Positions 24,021 through 35,663 of a DNA stretch of 64,000 nt are shown here, piece by piece. Within the stretch, counting starts at the first letter, position 1; each line of letters starts with the position of its first letter. The stretch covers positions 4,224,683 to 4,288,682 of the forward strand of contig NC_089325.1 of the NCBI RefSeq assembly GCF_036669915.1, given 5' to 3'. A model generated the notes under the pieces. It saw only the letters and a list, made by a program, of their open reading frames with translations, searched no databases and was not told the DNA's origin. Origin of the DNA: Pocillopora verrucosa. Its lineage: Eukaryota; Cnidaria; Anthozoa; Scleractinia; Pocilloporidae. Position numbers and translations under genes: made by a program.

Positions 24021-25135
24021 AAAGTTGAAAGAAGGTGTTCAGGTCGTTTTTTCAATAGCAACACTTATGTGCAATTTTTAACTCATTTAAACATCACAAC
24101 AAGTTTTATGGAACATAGTTCAAATTACCCTTCAACATAATAATGTGACCGTTCTGAAGGAGAAGATTTCCAAATCGGCATCGATCCGGCTGATTACCGC
24201 AAATTAAAAAACAAACCAGTTTGATAGTAATTTTTAAGCACCTGGCACGCTACTTTTGTTATCTATTAAAAAATTTATTCAGTGGTTCAAGTACCGTGAA
24301 ATGAGGCAAGGGAAAACAGCATCTTTGAGACCGAGTTGAATTCACTGAGGCTCCTTTCATGTAAGTTCATTTCTTAAACATAAGTCGGCAGAATGTCAAG
24401 CAAAGGTTGCCAATTTTGACACGGAAAAGTGTTGACTCGAAACCAGTAAACCTTATTGTTCTTCCTTATCATCGTACTCTACAGACTCAAAAGTATCGAA
24501 AACATGCCGGTAGTTTACGACAAAATCCATTTGCCCAGTTAGCTTTCAGTTTCTGAATTATGAGATTTTTTTAAGCCATTGTACACTGCCAACTGTGAAG
24601 GAACTAGAGCACGTGACATGTACTGTAGGACCCCGCGAACTCGATCTCTCGAGGGAAACGAAAAATATTTCGAGTTATCTGGTCAAGTAATAGTCTGTTT
24701 GAGAAAAATCTTAAGGTTTTTTAGATGCCACTTGTCTCCTCGAACTCCTTGGAGGAGAAAAGCAAGATCATGGAAAGTCCGGCAGAAGCTAAGGACATAT
24801 ATTTAGTTTTGCATCCGTTCATTAAGCAACTCATTTGTACCTACTCTGTCGCATTAGAATGGATTCAGTTTTGAGCCGACTGTCAACGCTGGTTCGTTCC
24901 CCTTGACCACAAACTGTCCCATGTTAGCTATAGTAAAGACTCGTACTTCGTAGAGGGGAAATAGAGCAAGACAAAGCTGCATGTAGGTGGAACAGCAATA
25001 GTCCCGACTAAGTACATGTTTTACAAACACGCAGCAGATAGAATAACATTGATTGATTCTCACTCATGATCTATTGGAGGAGAGACGCATAGACTGACAA
25101 TTTTTTCTTTATTTATTCTGATGTAAAACAAATAG

Positions 25136-25332
25136 ATTCCATGTTGGCGTGGGTCTGTTCAGTAATAGATCTCAGACTGAAAAGACCCGCACCAACATGG
25201 AATATTGTAAGATTACCAATGAAACATGCACTTAGCTGCGCCTCATGTGCCACTGACGTTTTGGTCCTTACCACATTTTTACTTCATCTCTGATGTATTA
25301 CTGAACAGAAGCACGCGTACGGTAACATGGAA
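25136..25332. mobile_element. foldback/MITE-like element
   Basis: The ATTCCATGTTGGCGTGGGTC left end is mirrored at the far right by GTAACATGGAAT and again internally by AGACCCGCACCAACATGGAA. GTTCAGTAATAGATC is mirrored by GATGTATTACTGAAC. The middle, GCTGCGCCTCATGTGCCAC, is a partial palindrome. No coding capacity. I recall similar elements in coral genomes, from memory only. Confidence 0.65.
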
Positions 25333-25637
25333 TCTACTCGTTATAGGGATGAAAACTTAACGGAAATAAGACTGATTAACACACTGCATTTAATCAGAAT
25401 AGCAAGAAAAGGTAGACAGAAAAACAGATAAAGTAGCAGAAGGAAGCCCCACCATCCACTGGATTTACCAGGAGATAAAAAATTTACGTGGTGGCTTACT
25501 TGGTTGTTTTTGTGGTATGCCTTACCCAAAAATACAAATCGTGAATGGAAACGGGTAACAATTTGATTACTTTTTAAAGCATTTCCCCGTCTAACTTCGC
25601 TTGCTTACGTTGTGCTTGCAACGTTGTAATTACGCTT

Positions 25638-25988
25638 TCTTGCCCATGTTGTAGCTATAGAGCGCCGGCTGCCGTGCGGGAAGTCGAGGGTTCAAGCCTC
25701 CAGACCGAACTAACGCTCGGGGTCTTAATATAACTGAGGAGAATGTGCCAGTACCTTTGTTATGACATCCGCAAACTGGTTAGACCTTCTAGTTTTCTCG
25801 GATAAGGACGATGAGCCGTAGGCGCCGTCTCCTGTCTCTTCTCTGTACTAGTTGGCAGTGGAAGTTAAAAAACCCATACACCTCGATCGAGAAGGGAACG
25901 TAGTTCCCAGCTTTAAAGCGCTTGCTGACCTGAGACGACCTGTCAAGATGTCGCAAATAAATAAATAAATAAATAAATACATAAATTC
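25638..25988 (+). mobile_element. tRNA-derived SINE with (AAAT)n tail
   Basis: The head has TAGAGCGCCGGCTGCCGTG and the B-box-like GGGTTCAAGCCTC. The body contains GGATAAGGACGATGAGCCGT and GGCGCCGTCTC, and the 3' end is a run of AAAT repeats at about 25955-25985. This is the standard head-body-simple-tail layout of a SINE. Its tail ends about 20 bp upstream of a transporter exon remnant. Confidence 0.75.
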
Positions 25989-26005
25989 ATGTTATTGTTC
26001 TTCAG

Positions 26006-26135
26006 GCAAAACACTGTTTACAAGAACTTCAAATATCCGAAAAACAGGTTTCCACGTTATACACATATATGGCCGTAGGAGCTTTCGTCGGTCGTCATCT
26101 TTTCCACATTCTAGGCCGGGGGGACTCTCCACAGA
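26006..26135 (+). pseudogene. truncated exon 3 of a sixth SLC16-like transporter
   Basis: TTCTTCAG at 25998-26005 is a 3' splice site followed in frame by AKHCLQELQISEKQVS and then a TYMAVGAFVGRHLF stretch. This matches exon 3 of the intact genes, for example the AKH...EELHMSEK...YTYMAVASFISRHLF region of gene A. Similarity fades after about 26135, where a Penelope-type fragment begins. No exons 1, 2 or 4 were found nearby, so I read it as a dead fragment, left by duplication and then interrupted. Confidence 0.8.
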
Positions 26136-26140
26136 TACAA

Positions 26141-26256
26141 AACGAATTCGTTCTGACGAAGGACTAACGCTCGAAATATCAGCTTTGAAACTCTCAATGG
26201 TGGCCAATTTACGTTATCAATTCAGTTGATAATACCAAATTACCTTATTTTGTCAC
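26141..26256. mobile_element. Penelope-type end fragment
   Basis: TCTGACGAAGGACTAACGCT followed by CGAAAT.TCAGC, then TGGTGGCCAATTTACG and CCAAATTACC, in the opposite orientation to the copy at 63.1 kb. It abuts the point where transporter exon 3 homology stops. Confidence 0.65.
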
Positions 26257-27094
26257 AGGTTTGGAGGCCAATACCGTATCCCATAATTCACTGCGGCTGG
26301 GGTGCAAATAACAGGTGCTTCGATTACGTAGGTAACGGACGTGGGTAAAAAGCAACGACCCAAAGAAACTGATCGTGTTCTAATCCGAAGTCAAAGAACT
26401 TTCGGTCGAACAAAAAGTTACTGTGCTGTAGAAACAATGAACGTGTTTAACAGCACAGGTACTGAGGAAGATTACCTGTTTATAGATGTATCTACAAATT
26501 GCTTTGTTTTTGATCTGGTTTATTTCCGAGCGCGATATCGGAAATGTTTTCTCTCAAGATACGTAAAAACAGTCGTTGGTGGCTTTCTTGATTTTTGGTT
26601 TCCTTTTCTTTGCCCTCTTTGATGTTAAACATGTGGACATACTCTTTCCTTGTCGGGAAAATACATATGAAAAATATTTTTAAAAAAAACCTTTAAATTT
26701 TAGGTGATCAGGTGTTTTAAACAATCCCATTGCGTGTTAACTAATTGGATGACGTATTGACAGATGTCGCCACCTAAGGACTCCAACGCAAACAAAGTGA
26801 CCTTTGAATGGAAAATCAAAAAACCTCTAGTAATCGTGCTAAATTTCGATGAGTATTCTCCATAAAAATGAAAATAAAGGAAATCGTATTTGGAACTTTT
26901 GTTGTCGTTACTGTTGCTGACACGGCGAATTTGCGATTTGAAGTTTTTTTTCTTTGTTTCGAATGACTTTTATTGTTCCTGTATTACACGTGCACCGGAA
27001 ATTCACCGCCTGGCATTCAATCAACATTTTTTACGGTTCATCCATTTTATCCATTTAATACATTTTAGGCTCTTATAACTTAAGTTGTAATCGT

Positions 27095-27785
27095 TTAGGT
27101 AAGTAACAATCCCTTAAAAGTTTTGCACGGTGTTCTGAATCTTTTAAAAAAAGCATAAACAGCATATAAAAGACGAAAACGTCGCACATCAGTTGGTCAC
27201 ACCTTTCAATAGCAGTTTCTCAGTAACAGGTTTGGCCAAGAAAACGATGCGGCTTTGTTATTGTTGCGTTACACGCGCTGAAAATATCGGTATCGATTCG
27301 CTCGCAGTCAAGAATATATCTTTACGTTTCCTTCCATTTCTATTTAATTTAGCCAAGTATATGTATACAGGAAAAGTTTAGGTAGGTAACAATCCATTAT
27401 TCTCTTCATTTCATGGGTTTATTTAATTCATAAAGCGGACGAAAATCTTTCTGAGGTTTTATTTTCGTGCCTCAGTGGCAACTAGTTAAATTTTTCGGTT
27501 TCTACAGGTTTGACCAGAAATCGATGCGGCTATGTTATTGTTGCGTTACACGCGCTGAAAATATCGATATCGATTCGCTCGCAGTCAAGAGTGTATCGTT
27601 ACGTTTGATCCACTCCTATTTAATTTAACCACGTATATGTAGACAAGAAAAGTTTAGGTAAGTAATAATCCATTATTCTCTCCATTTTACGGGTGTAAAT
27701 AATTCATAAAGCGGACGAAAATCTTTTTGAGGTTGTATTTTCGTGCCTCAGTAGTTACCGGTCAATTTTCAATTGATCAAATTAC
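27095..27785 (+). repeat. 278-bp tandem duplication upstream of gene A
   Basis: Two copies start at about 27229 and 27507 and share TTGTTGCGTTACACGCGCTG, ATTCGCTCGCAGTCAAGA and TAAAGCGGACGAAAATCTTT. A partial earlier copy is visible from 27095 (TAGGTAAGTAACAATCC). A diverged copy of the 3' part recurs at about 32430-32575, upstream of gene B. Function unknown; no coding. Confidence 0.75.
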
Positions 27786-29157
27786 CAGCAGTGCGATTGT
27801 TTTTTTTTTTTTACTTTTTTGATTTAGTCATTACACAGAGCGCGCTCAATTCAAACTATCAGAAGTTAGTATAAATATGTCCATTCGAACTACAGTAAGA
27901 TTTCTTATATGGACGTTCTTGGTCTCGTAAGCTAGGTGTGTGGCGTTTCTCTGGAGTCATACGACTTGCTATATTAAATAACAACAATTAATGTGAATTA
28001 TTTTAAGGCTTTCGCGTGGATCTTGAGGGGACTACTTCGCGAGACGCTGCGGGTCCTTAACTTACATTTGAATTCACTCAGTTTTTGGTTTTGTTTGTTT
28101 GAACTGTCAATACTCTTTATGGCGCTTGAGCGCTGTACTCACCAACATTTACCTTTCTTATAAAATGATAATTTAAGCAATTCTCCCAATTTCGATCGGA
28201 AGGCAGGTATATACTTCTGTTAGTAATTTAGGTATAATATTATAAGCCGGCAATAACACTCCACAGGATATCAATATACCGACAACACTTTTGCGAAGAT
28301 GTCATACTTCTTTAAACTTATTTTACTTTGAACACGATGGCCAGTGTGATGATAGGCCTTTGATCCGCGCTTTTCGGTTAATTTCCAACCCGTTTGGGCG
28401 ACTGACTATGAACTGCTTGACAGAGCGAACAATGAAGCGAAACTAAACTGCCATCGATCGCTCGACTTTCGAGAGAGCAGATATTCATCGCAATTTCCAT
28501 TCACAACCGAGAGATTTGAGGTGACTAGACTTCGGACCAATCAAGAAACACTGATTCCTCAGGACTTGTCTTCACTCTTCTGTACTAATTTTCAACACTG
28601 TCGAATGTAAGTCAACATAGAATCCATTTTGTAAATTTCCATTACAATTCGTAAATGTTGAATCGTGGCTGTGAATCTAGAATGTTAATAGAACTTACGT
28701 CTTCTATTGTTATACTAATGTTAAACGAACAATAGAGCAAAATTTAGTTCACGAGACAGCATTCAATTTAAGATAGAGAATGTTCATGCGCTCCTTTACA
28801 AACAGAAATACACCTTCTTCAATGGTTTAACGTATCTTGCGGGCGGAAATGTTGTATTTTTCCATAGCCACGCAAGGGCGAGGAAAATGCGAGTGTCCGC
28901 TCATATCATATATTAAACCAACGATTAAGAGATTTATTACCCCAAAATTACTTCTCTTTCAAGTATTTTAGCCTACGACTTCATCTGAGCATAGGACAAG
29001 CGCGGAAGACGAAGACAACACAAGCAAAACTATTTGTAATTGTTTTTTATTGCTAAAAGATCTGAAGCGCTTGAGGGTTTGTTGTTTTAGAAGGTAAACT
29101 AAAAAAATCCGATTACCATACCATACCCTGATGAAATTTTGATAAGATGGCGCACTA
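27786..29157. other. distal 5' flank of gene A
   Basis: No gene seen. A block around 28070-28165 (GGCGCTTGAGCGCTGTACTC and neighbours) is repeated at 32825-32915 upstream of gene B, showing that the flanking region was part of the duplicated segment. Confidence 0.6.
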
Positions 29158-29377
29158 GAAAATATCAGGTGTTTCGAAGACTAGACTTAAGACCGAAGAC
29201 CTCGAGAATTAAGACCTTGAAAACGGTACCTGGCGCATTGATAAACTAGAAGATACCTGAGGTCGTTTCTCTTTGTCGGGATTAGATTTAAGACGAAAGG
29301 TGTAATGTTTTCGATGTCATTCCTTACTGAATTACACTTGATGGTGTTTTAGAGCTATCACTGTGCACTATGCAAAG
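29158..29377 (+). promoter_or_regulatory. conserved 5' flank of gene A
   Basis: About 220 bp upstream of the ATG align well with 34871-35082 before gene B (shared AAAATATC.GGTGT, AAGACCTTGA, TGGCGCATTGA, GAGACGAAA-type words). Genes A, B and C each have an AG just before CTA.. and ..AAAG-ATG, so part of this may be a 5' UTR intron ending at 29352. This is the best candidate for the promoter/5' UTR; no TATA element was identified. Confidence 0.4.
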
Positions 29378-31603
29378 ATGTCTAAGGGTATGACAAGACA
29401 CAGTCAACAGATCCGCATAGACGTATGGAAAGCGCTGGAAAACAAACCAAGATGGCATCCGGATAGCTGTCGATCGTGGCTTGTTTGTGCGGCGTCTTTG
29501 TTATCTGTTGTCGTTGTCGCGGGGATTGCATTCAGTTATGGTTTACTCCTGCCGTCCTTGATGTTTGCCTTTGAAGCTACTCGACAACAAACAGGTAAGT
29601 AACAATGAATTAAAACAACGATTTCGCGTCTAGAAAAAAGGGATGTGCTGGGCATTTACAATCAAGATCCATCTGCGCACAGACGATCAACTCATTCTCC
29701 GTCGCCCAGTGCCCCATGTACCTACAACACTTTTTAATGTTTGGCGTCTCCTTTTATTTGCTCTCCTATAAACTAACTTACGTCACTTTACGTTGCAGCA
29801 TGGATTGGTACATTGTACGTGGGATTCTCTTTTCTCGTTGCTCCTCTGTCTTCTTACATTAACGATCGTTTTAGCTACAGGCTTGCTGCCATTCTGGGAT
29901 CCCTCTTAGGAATTATTGGTTTCATCTTTGCTTCATGGAGTTCCGATCTGTGGATGATGTATTTAACATTTGGTTTAATGTCTGGTATTGGGCATGGATT
30001 GATTTTCAATAGTTCTGTTTTGGTGATCCTGCAGCATTTCGTGAAATGGCGTTCAGTAGCTGTCGGTATTGTGGCTTCAGGGCCAGCTATTGGCATGTTT
30101 GTCTTCTCCCAAATCACTCGACTGTTATTAAGCACGTTTGGATGGCCGGGGGCAATGATAGGTTACGCCATCTTGTTCTTTATGTGCGGATTGTGTGCTA
30201 CTGTGTTCGTGACACTTAAGACATTTAAGGAGGACAACAGTGACATCAATTCTCATGGAATAAAACGTGAAGAACCAAAAACATCATCTCTGCTCAGAAA
30301 TCGTCATTTTCTGATTATTTTTTCTTCATTTGTTATCATTCACTTTAGTTATTTTGTTCCCACTATACACATAGTAAGTATATATCAATCTTATTTTTTT
30401 GTTTGGTAAACAGAGAACTATACTTCTAATTGCCACTTTATCGCATAATTATAATCCAAGGTAACCAAGAGACGTCGTCTCGCAATGGTAGACAGAGAAT
30501 TGAGAAAGTTGTAGAGATGTGGAAGTTTGTGAAGTCAGAAAAGCTTGTCGCATAAACAGAACATAAACAAAGAGAAGACAGAGAGATAGACATGCAGAAG
30601 AGTAACCCCGTGGAAAGAGAGATTTAGTGGTAGAACGAACGAGAAAGAGAAGGCCGGAGAAGATTTGCTTCCGAGTTTCTAGAGGTTTTGTAAGACAAGG
30701 AAAAAGGCAGATGGACAGAAAGACGGACAGACGGTCAGACGGTCAGACGGTCAGACAGACGGACAGACGAACAAACGACTCTTATAAAGAGAGAAAGGCG
30801 GGGTAGGTAAGCAGCGAGATAGGGGAACTGACGTGCAGATTGGCAAGCTGGTGGGCGGTAAGCAAATCATAAACCGCGACAGTTAATTTTGATGAGACCT
30901 TTACATCTTATATTTCCAGGCAAAACACAGCGTAGAAGAACTCCATATGTCCGAAAAAGATGTCTCCTTATTATACACTTACATGGCTGTAGCTTCCTTT
31001 ATCAGTCGCCATCTTTTCTGCAAATTAGGAGACTTGCCATACTTCAATAGATTCTATCTTTATCAGGGGGGCATGACCATCAGTGGATTATGTGTCCTTT
31101 GCATTCCTGCAGCAAGGTCATTTATTTCTATACTCATACCATTAATGGGATTTGCACTCATGGATGGAGCGATGTCGGGGCAACAGTCTCTGCTTGTATT
31201 GGAATGTGTGGGACATCACAATGTGAACCGTGCGTGGGGTTGTATAATGCTTTTTGTAGGGATTAGCGCTAGTGTTGGACCTCCTTTAGTCGGTAAGTTG
31301 AATTTAATGTTGCAATTACAGGTCATGGATTGGAGATTGTCTCTATTTAACTCCCACCACAAACAATCCCCTCATTTTTATCTAGTGCACTTATGGAATG
31401 ACGTTTTTCTGATAGGTCTTATGGCTGACATGCTTGGCTCTTACACTATCCCATTTTATACTACGGGCGTGGTGCTGATAGTAGGGGCCTCCATCACATC
31501 ACTTATGGCTTGTGTAAATCAACAATCCGAAGAAATTGACACCTGCATCGTTCCATCAGAAGTGGAAGAACTTACGGTCGCTGAAAAAATAACTGTATTG
31601 TAG
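29378..31603 (+). CDS. SLC16/MCT-like MFS transporter, gene A
   Basis: Predicted 12-helix carrier of the monocarboxylate transporter family, 450 residues, exons 29378-29594, 29799-30373, 30920-31292, 31416-31603. All introns are GT/AG with phases 1, 0, 1. Exon 1 holds the N-terminus and TM1 after PDSCRSWLVCAAS, the slot of the family PDGGWGWVV signature. Exon 2 holds TM2-TM7 with QHFVKWRSVAVGI, matching family motif YFxKRRxLAxGxA, and a hydrophilic TM6-7 loop. Exon 3 holds TM8-TM11 with SFISRHLFCKLGD; exon 4 holds TM12 and a short tail ending in ITVL. ATG 29378 is chosen because genes B and C start at the same MSK/MSN position. The last intron is 123 nt with no stop, so its retention would add 41 residues between TM11 and TM12. 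Substrate unknown. Nearly identical to gene B. Confidence 0.9.
30700..30780 (+). repeat. GACA/GACG-type simple repeat in gene A intron 2
   Basis: A run of ACGGTCAGACGGTCAGACG-like units. The matching intron of gene B carries a much longer CAGG/CAGA minisatellite (37500-37920), so the simple repeat predates the duplication and has changed length since. Confidence 0.7.
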
Positions 31604-31654
31604 AAATGCTATTTTTTTGTCTTTAGTTTTCCTACGTTTTGATCGGTTGCTTTA

Positions 31655-31660
31655 AATAAA
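31655..31660 (+). other. poly(A) signal of gene A
   Basis: AATAAA 52 nt after the stop codon. The matching place in gene B has lost it (AATTAAG). Confidence 0.5.
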
Positions 31661-32259
31661 TAAGCTTTGAAATAATATCAGTTGCTTCCGTCCTCATTGT
31701 CTTCTAAAAATAAGATTCATTGGGTAAAATGTAGTGGAAATCGTGAATAGAACGTAGAGCTGAGGGTGAGTAAGTTTATCTATAACACAGGATCTCTTGT
31801 CCAGTCTTCCATGATGTAAACGGCAAATTGTTTTGTATCCTTGTGAATCACAAAGAATTGCGGGCGTGCAGCGTTTTTCAATCCTTGCGCATCCTTTAAA
31901 GACTTGAGCGTATGTTGTTGCTTTCTTGCATTATACTGATTCGTCATTTTATCGCTTTATACTGGCCATTGAGACAGATTTTCGTTATCAGCCATCAGTA
32001 AAAAACAGGGGAGCGTAGATGATAAAGTTTATTTTATTCTTCGTTGGTTTTGTGCAACTTCAACTTAGTTGAGAACGCTCGTTACTCGAAACTTTTATAT
32101 TGAGTAAACTGCTACTCAGTTTTTTAAATGTTTTTCGGTCAATACATATATTCAGCATATTAGAAATTATTAATAATGACCCTTAACGAAGTCCACTTGG
32201 GCTGCCTGTGGTCGTAAAAAGTGTAGTAACTACCTTACTGAAGTGTAATCCAAGGGCGG

Positions 32260-32370
32260 GGTGCAAGTGCACCCGTTGCTATATGGTTTTACAAAACAGA
32301 ATGCACGTGTGGAGTGCACGTGTGCCTATGGCTACATGATTTTATCGTGCGGAATGAACGTGCAGGGATT
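32260..32370 (+). repeat. CACGTG repeat, copy 1
   Basis: Two CACGTG palindromes in ATGCACGTG.GGAGTGCACG (from 32301), followed by GTGCCTATGGCTACATGATT and a third, decayed GAACGTGCAGGG. Same family as 33281, 35391, 39479 and 39981. Confidence 0.7.
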
Positions 32371-33280
32371 TGCTCACAGTCAATTGGGTATCGTTGCGTT
32401 CCTTCCGTTTCTACTAGTGTCTCTATAACAGAAACGTTTAGATGTGTAACAACCCATTAATTTTATTATGTCATGGGAAATTTTAACGAGAAAATATTTA
32501 GCTCATAAAGCGGTCGAAAATCTCTTTGAGGTTGTCTTTTTGAGTCTCAGTAGCAGCCGGTCAATTTTTTTTCAATTGGCTAAATTACCAGTAGTGCGAT
32601 GGATTTCTTTCTTTTTTTATTCAAAGAGCACACGGAACGTTCCCAATCAAACTATCGTAAATATATCTATAAGCATATAACTGACGTGACATCTTGGTCT
32701 CGCAAGGTAGGTGTATTTCCCTTGGAAAATACGATTCGCTATATTACGTAACAACAATGACTGTGAATTATAAGGCTTTCGTGACTTCTTCGCGAGACGC
32801 TTCAGATCTTTATCTTACATGTAAATTCAATCAGTTTTTGGTTTTGTTTGTTTGAACTCTCAATACTCTTTATGGCGCTTGAGCGTTGTACTCACCAACA
32901 TTTACCTCTCTTAGAAAACTATAATCTATTAGATTCGGAAGGTTGGTAGATACCTATCAGGAATTTTAATACGTAATATCAATAACATAGGTCAGCCAAA
33001 GTACATCAAAACATTAACATTTCTTTCGTGATGTGGAGATGTTATGGCTTCGTAACGGGAAATCAAAATTTACATTTTTTCCTCAAACACGATGTTCAGT
33101 GTTATGATAGTTTTCTGCTCCTAATTTGCGCTTTTACGGCTGGAATGGTTATTTTCCAACCCGTTGGGCGATTAATTGTGAACTGCTTGACAGAAGAGTA
33201 AACAATGCGGCGAAACCGGAGAAACTGTCATCAATCGCGCGATTTCCGGGAGAGTAGAATTTCAGGAAGGTGATATGTTC

Positions 33281-33350
33281 GGAGTGCGCATGCACCCATT
33301 TCAACTAGATGATTCATGATGAATGCACGTGCGGAGTGCACGTGTGCCCA
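33281..33350 (+). repeat. CACGTG repeat, copy 2
   Basis: GGAGTGCGCATGCACCCAT, then GAATGCACGTGCGGAGTGCA continuing CGTGTGCCCA. Same repeat family. Confidence 0.7.
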
Positions 33351-33814
33351 GTAAGTAAACCGGAAATATCACTGCTTCCTGAGAATCATACAAACCGCTA
33401 TTTTACGTAACGACAATGAATGTGGATCATACGGGCTTCGTAAGGATCTTGAGGAGACTTCTTCGCGAGACGCTGCGAATCAAGAATTATTTCCTGGGAT
33501 TCGTCTTTACTCTTGACAATTGATTTTCAGCACTTTCGAATGTAAGTCATCATACAATCCATTTTGTGCCTCGCGAATATTGAATCGTCGCTATGAATTT
33601 CGAACGAAAATATAAATTACGGTTCAAAGCTGCAATAACTATTGTACAGTTATATTAATGTTGGGCGAACAACGCTCGAGTGTGGCGCTCACGCAAGGCG
33701 TTTGTTGTGACGTCCGTTTACAGCATGTTTCAGTTAATGTTCACTTCCGTAGCAAGTTAAACCTTGGCACATAAATGCGTATGTATGCTTTTCAATATTA
33801 GCTGTCATCATTCC

Positions 33815-33849
33815 CAGAAGAAGTCTCAGCTAGAGACGAAACGCGTCGG
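33815..33849 (+). other. hammerhead-core-like hairpin
   Basis: CAGAAGAA, a perfect 5-bp stem GTCTC/GAGAC with loop AGCTA, then GAAACGCGTC. This has the order of a hammerhead ribozyme core (CUGANGA, stem II, GAAA) but with A for U at the second core base and one extra A before the stem. Activity unlikely as it stands; probably a mobile-element end. Confidence 0.35.
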
Positions 33850-35082
33850 AAAAGTTACAACAACGAGAAATCTGCCTTTGTACTTCTCACTAGCCTCCGT
33901 TAGAAAAAAAAAACATTAAAAAAGATAAATCTTATAAATTGCCACAATCTGGAGGAAGAGTTTCGTTCAAGAAATCAGATGAAGACTTCAAAAAAAACGC
34001 GACAACGCTTTGCACCTAAGTCACGCTCACTCCGGAATCGATGGGCCTGAGATCAAAGTGATATACACCGTATAAAATCTTTCGTTAAATCCTTTTCGGC
34101 TTGAACTAAAAAATACTTCTTTAAATATTGGGTTCGATATTGGCTGAGAGGAAAAATTTTTTTATTAGCTGTTCTGCATGGCGTGTAGTTTACCCGTAGC
34201 TCTGACAATCTGTCGATCTGTCGCGTTTCGATTATTTCACCTTTTGGGAGAAATTATATCCCATTTCGAATTTCATATTCTCTTAATGTGGGCTGATAAC
34301 AGAACGGAACAAATCCTTTTTTCCGCTCGTAAATTGCGGAAGCAGCTGGAAAGCGAGGGCGATGTTGTTTCAGGTATTATCGTGACCCTTTCACTATACA
34401 CACGTATGACTTATCACATCACGTGTCCTGGATTGGAACATTTTCAAAATGGCCGTCAAATAATCATCAGAAAAAATAATATATTGATTCTGCGCAAAAT
34501 ATCGTTTATTTGCTCATTTAGGATTCTTCAACCCAAGATGAATGTATTTAATTTTCTAGTGTTTTTAGTTTTCTTTTTTATTTATTGATTTTTTTGGTTA
34601 AAAGTAATTCTTTTTTAGCGTATCGAGCGGTATGTTACTCGTACCAATCAGATCGCAGCATATAAGGGTATCTCGCACCTGTCAGATCACAGCATTAGGT
34701 ATGCTTGCACCAATTAGAGTATTGTCATGTATGCCAATCATGTTTAGCCTAAGTTTCTAAAAATTGGACCGTGACGACATGTTTCACGACGTCTGATTTT
34801 TGCCTTGTTTTACAACATGGCACAGTTTTTGCGTTCCATTATCCTAATATGGTAAAATGGTTTAATAATGGAAAATATCGGGTGTCTCGAAAACCTATGG
34901 ACCTATGACCTTGATAACTAAGACCTTGACACCTTGGCGCATTGAGGAACTGAAAAGTACACGAGGTCAGCTCTCCCTGTTGGGATTAGTTGGTTTTGAG
35001 ACGAAAAGTGTAATAAGTATGGCATTATTGTTTACATTGATTTAATTGGTGTTCTATAGCTACCGCTGTAAACTATACAAAG

Positions 35083-35616
35083 ATGTCGAATTGTAAAACA
35101 AGACATAATTCACAGATCCATATGGGCCCATGGAAAACGCTGGAGAACAATTCCGGATGGCATCCAGATAGCTATCGATCGTGGCTTGTTTGTGCGGCAT
35201 CTCTGTTATCCGTTGTTGTGGTTTCGGGGATTGCTTTCAGTTATGGTTTACTCCTGCCATCCTTGATGGATGCTTTTGAAGGTACTCGACAAGAAACAGG
35301 TAAGTTACAAGATTAACATCAATTTCGCGTTTAAAATAATAACGAAAAAGGAACAAATATGTACACGGCACTAACATTCATCAAGATGATGCGGTAGAAT
35401 GCACATGTACCCATAGCCACGTGGTTTTATTTTTCAACAAGATGATGCGTGCGGAATGCACGTGCAGAGAAATTCGAAGCTTTGCTCTCCTCTCGTTTTG
35501 GGGCTTGCATTCAGTTATGGTTTACGCCTAGCGTCCATAAGTGTGCTTTTGACTCGAGAAGAAACAGGTACTTAGCAAGAACACAAAATATCGATTTCGC
35601 GTCTGAAATAATGATG

Positions 35617-35663
<47 letters not shown>

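Larger units (their letters stand above)
31661..34870. other. intergenic, A to B
   Basis: Contains two CACGTG repeat clusters, a hammerhead-core-like motif at 33815, and copies of the blocks upstream of gene A. No gene recognised. The open frame at 34178-34588 has no family resemblance. Confidence 0.5.

Noticed and set aside
29363-29377. Upstream extension of gene A from a GTG codon
   Set aside because: GTG is not an expected start in animals; the ATG at 29378 aligns with the starts of genes B and C.
29875-30135. Minus-strand open frames opposite exon 2 of genes A, B and C
   Set aside because: Antisense shadows of the conserved transporter exon.
34178-34588. 136-residue open frame between genes A and B
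   Set aside because: Low-complexity hydrophobic ends, no splice sites or family resemblance, within duplicated flank DNA.
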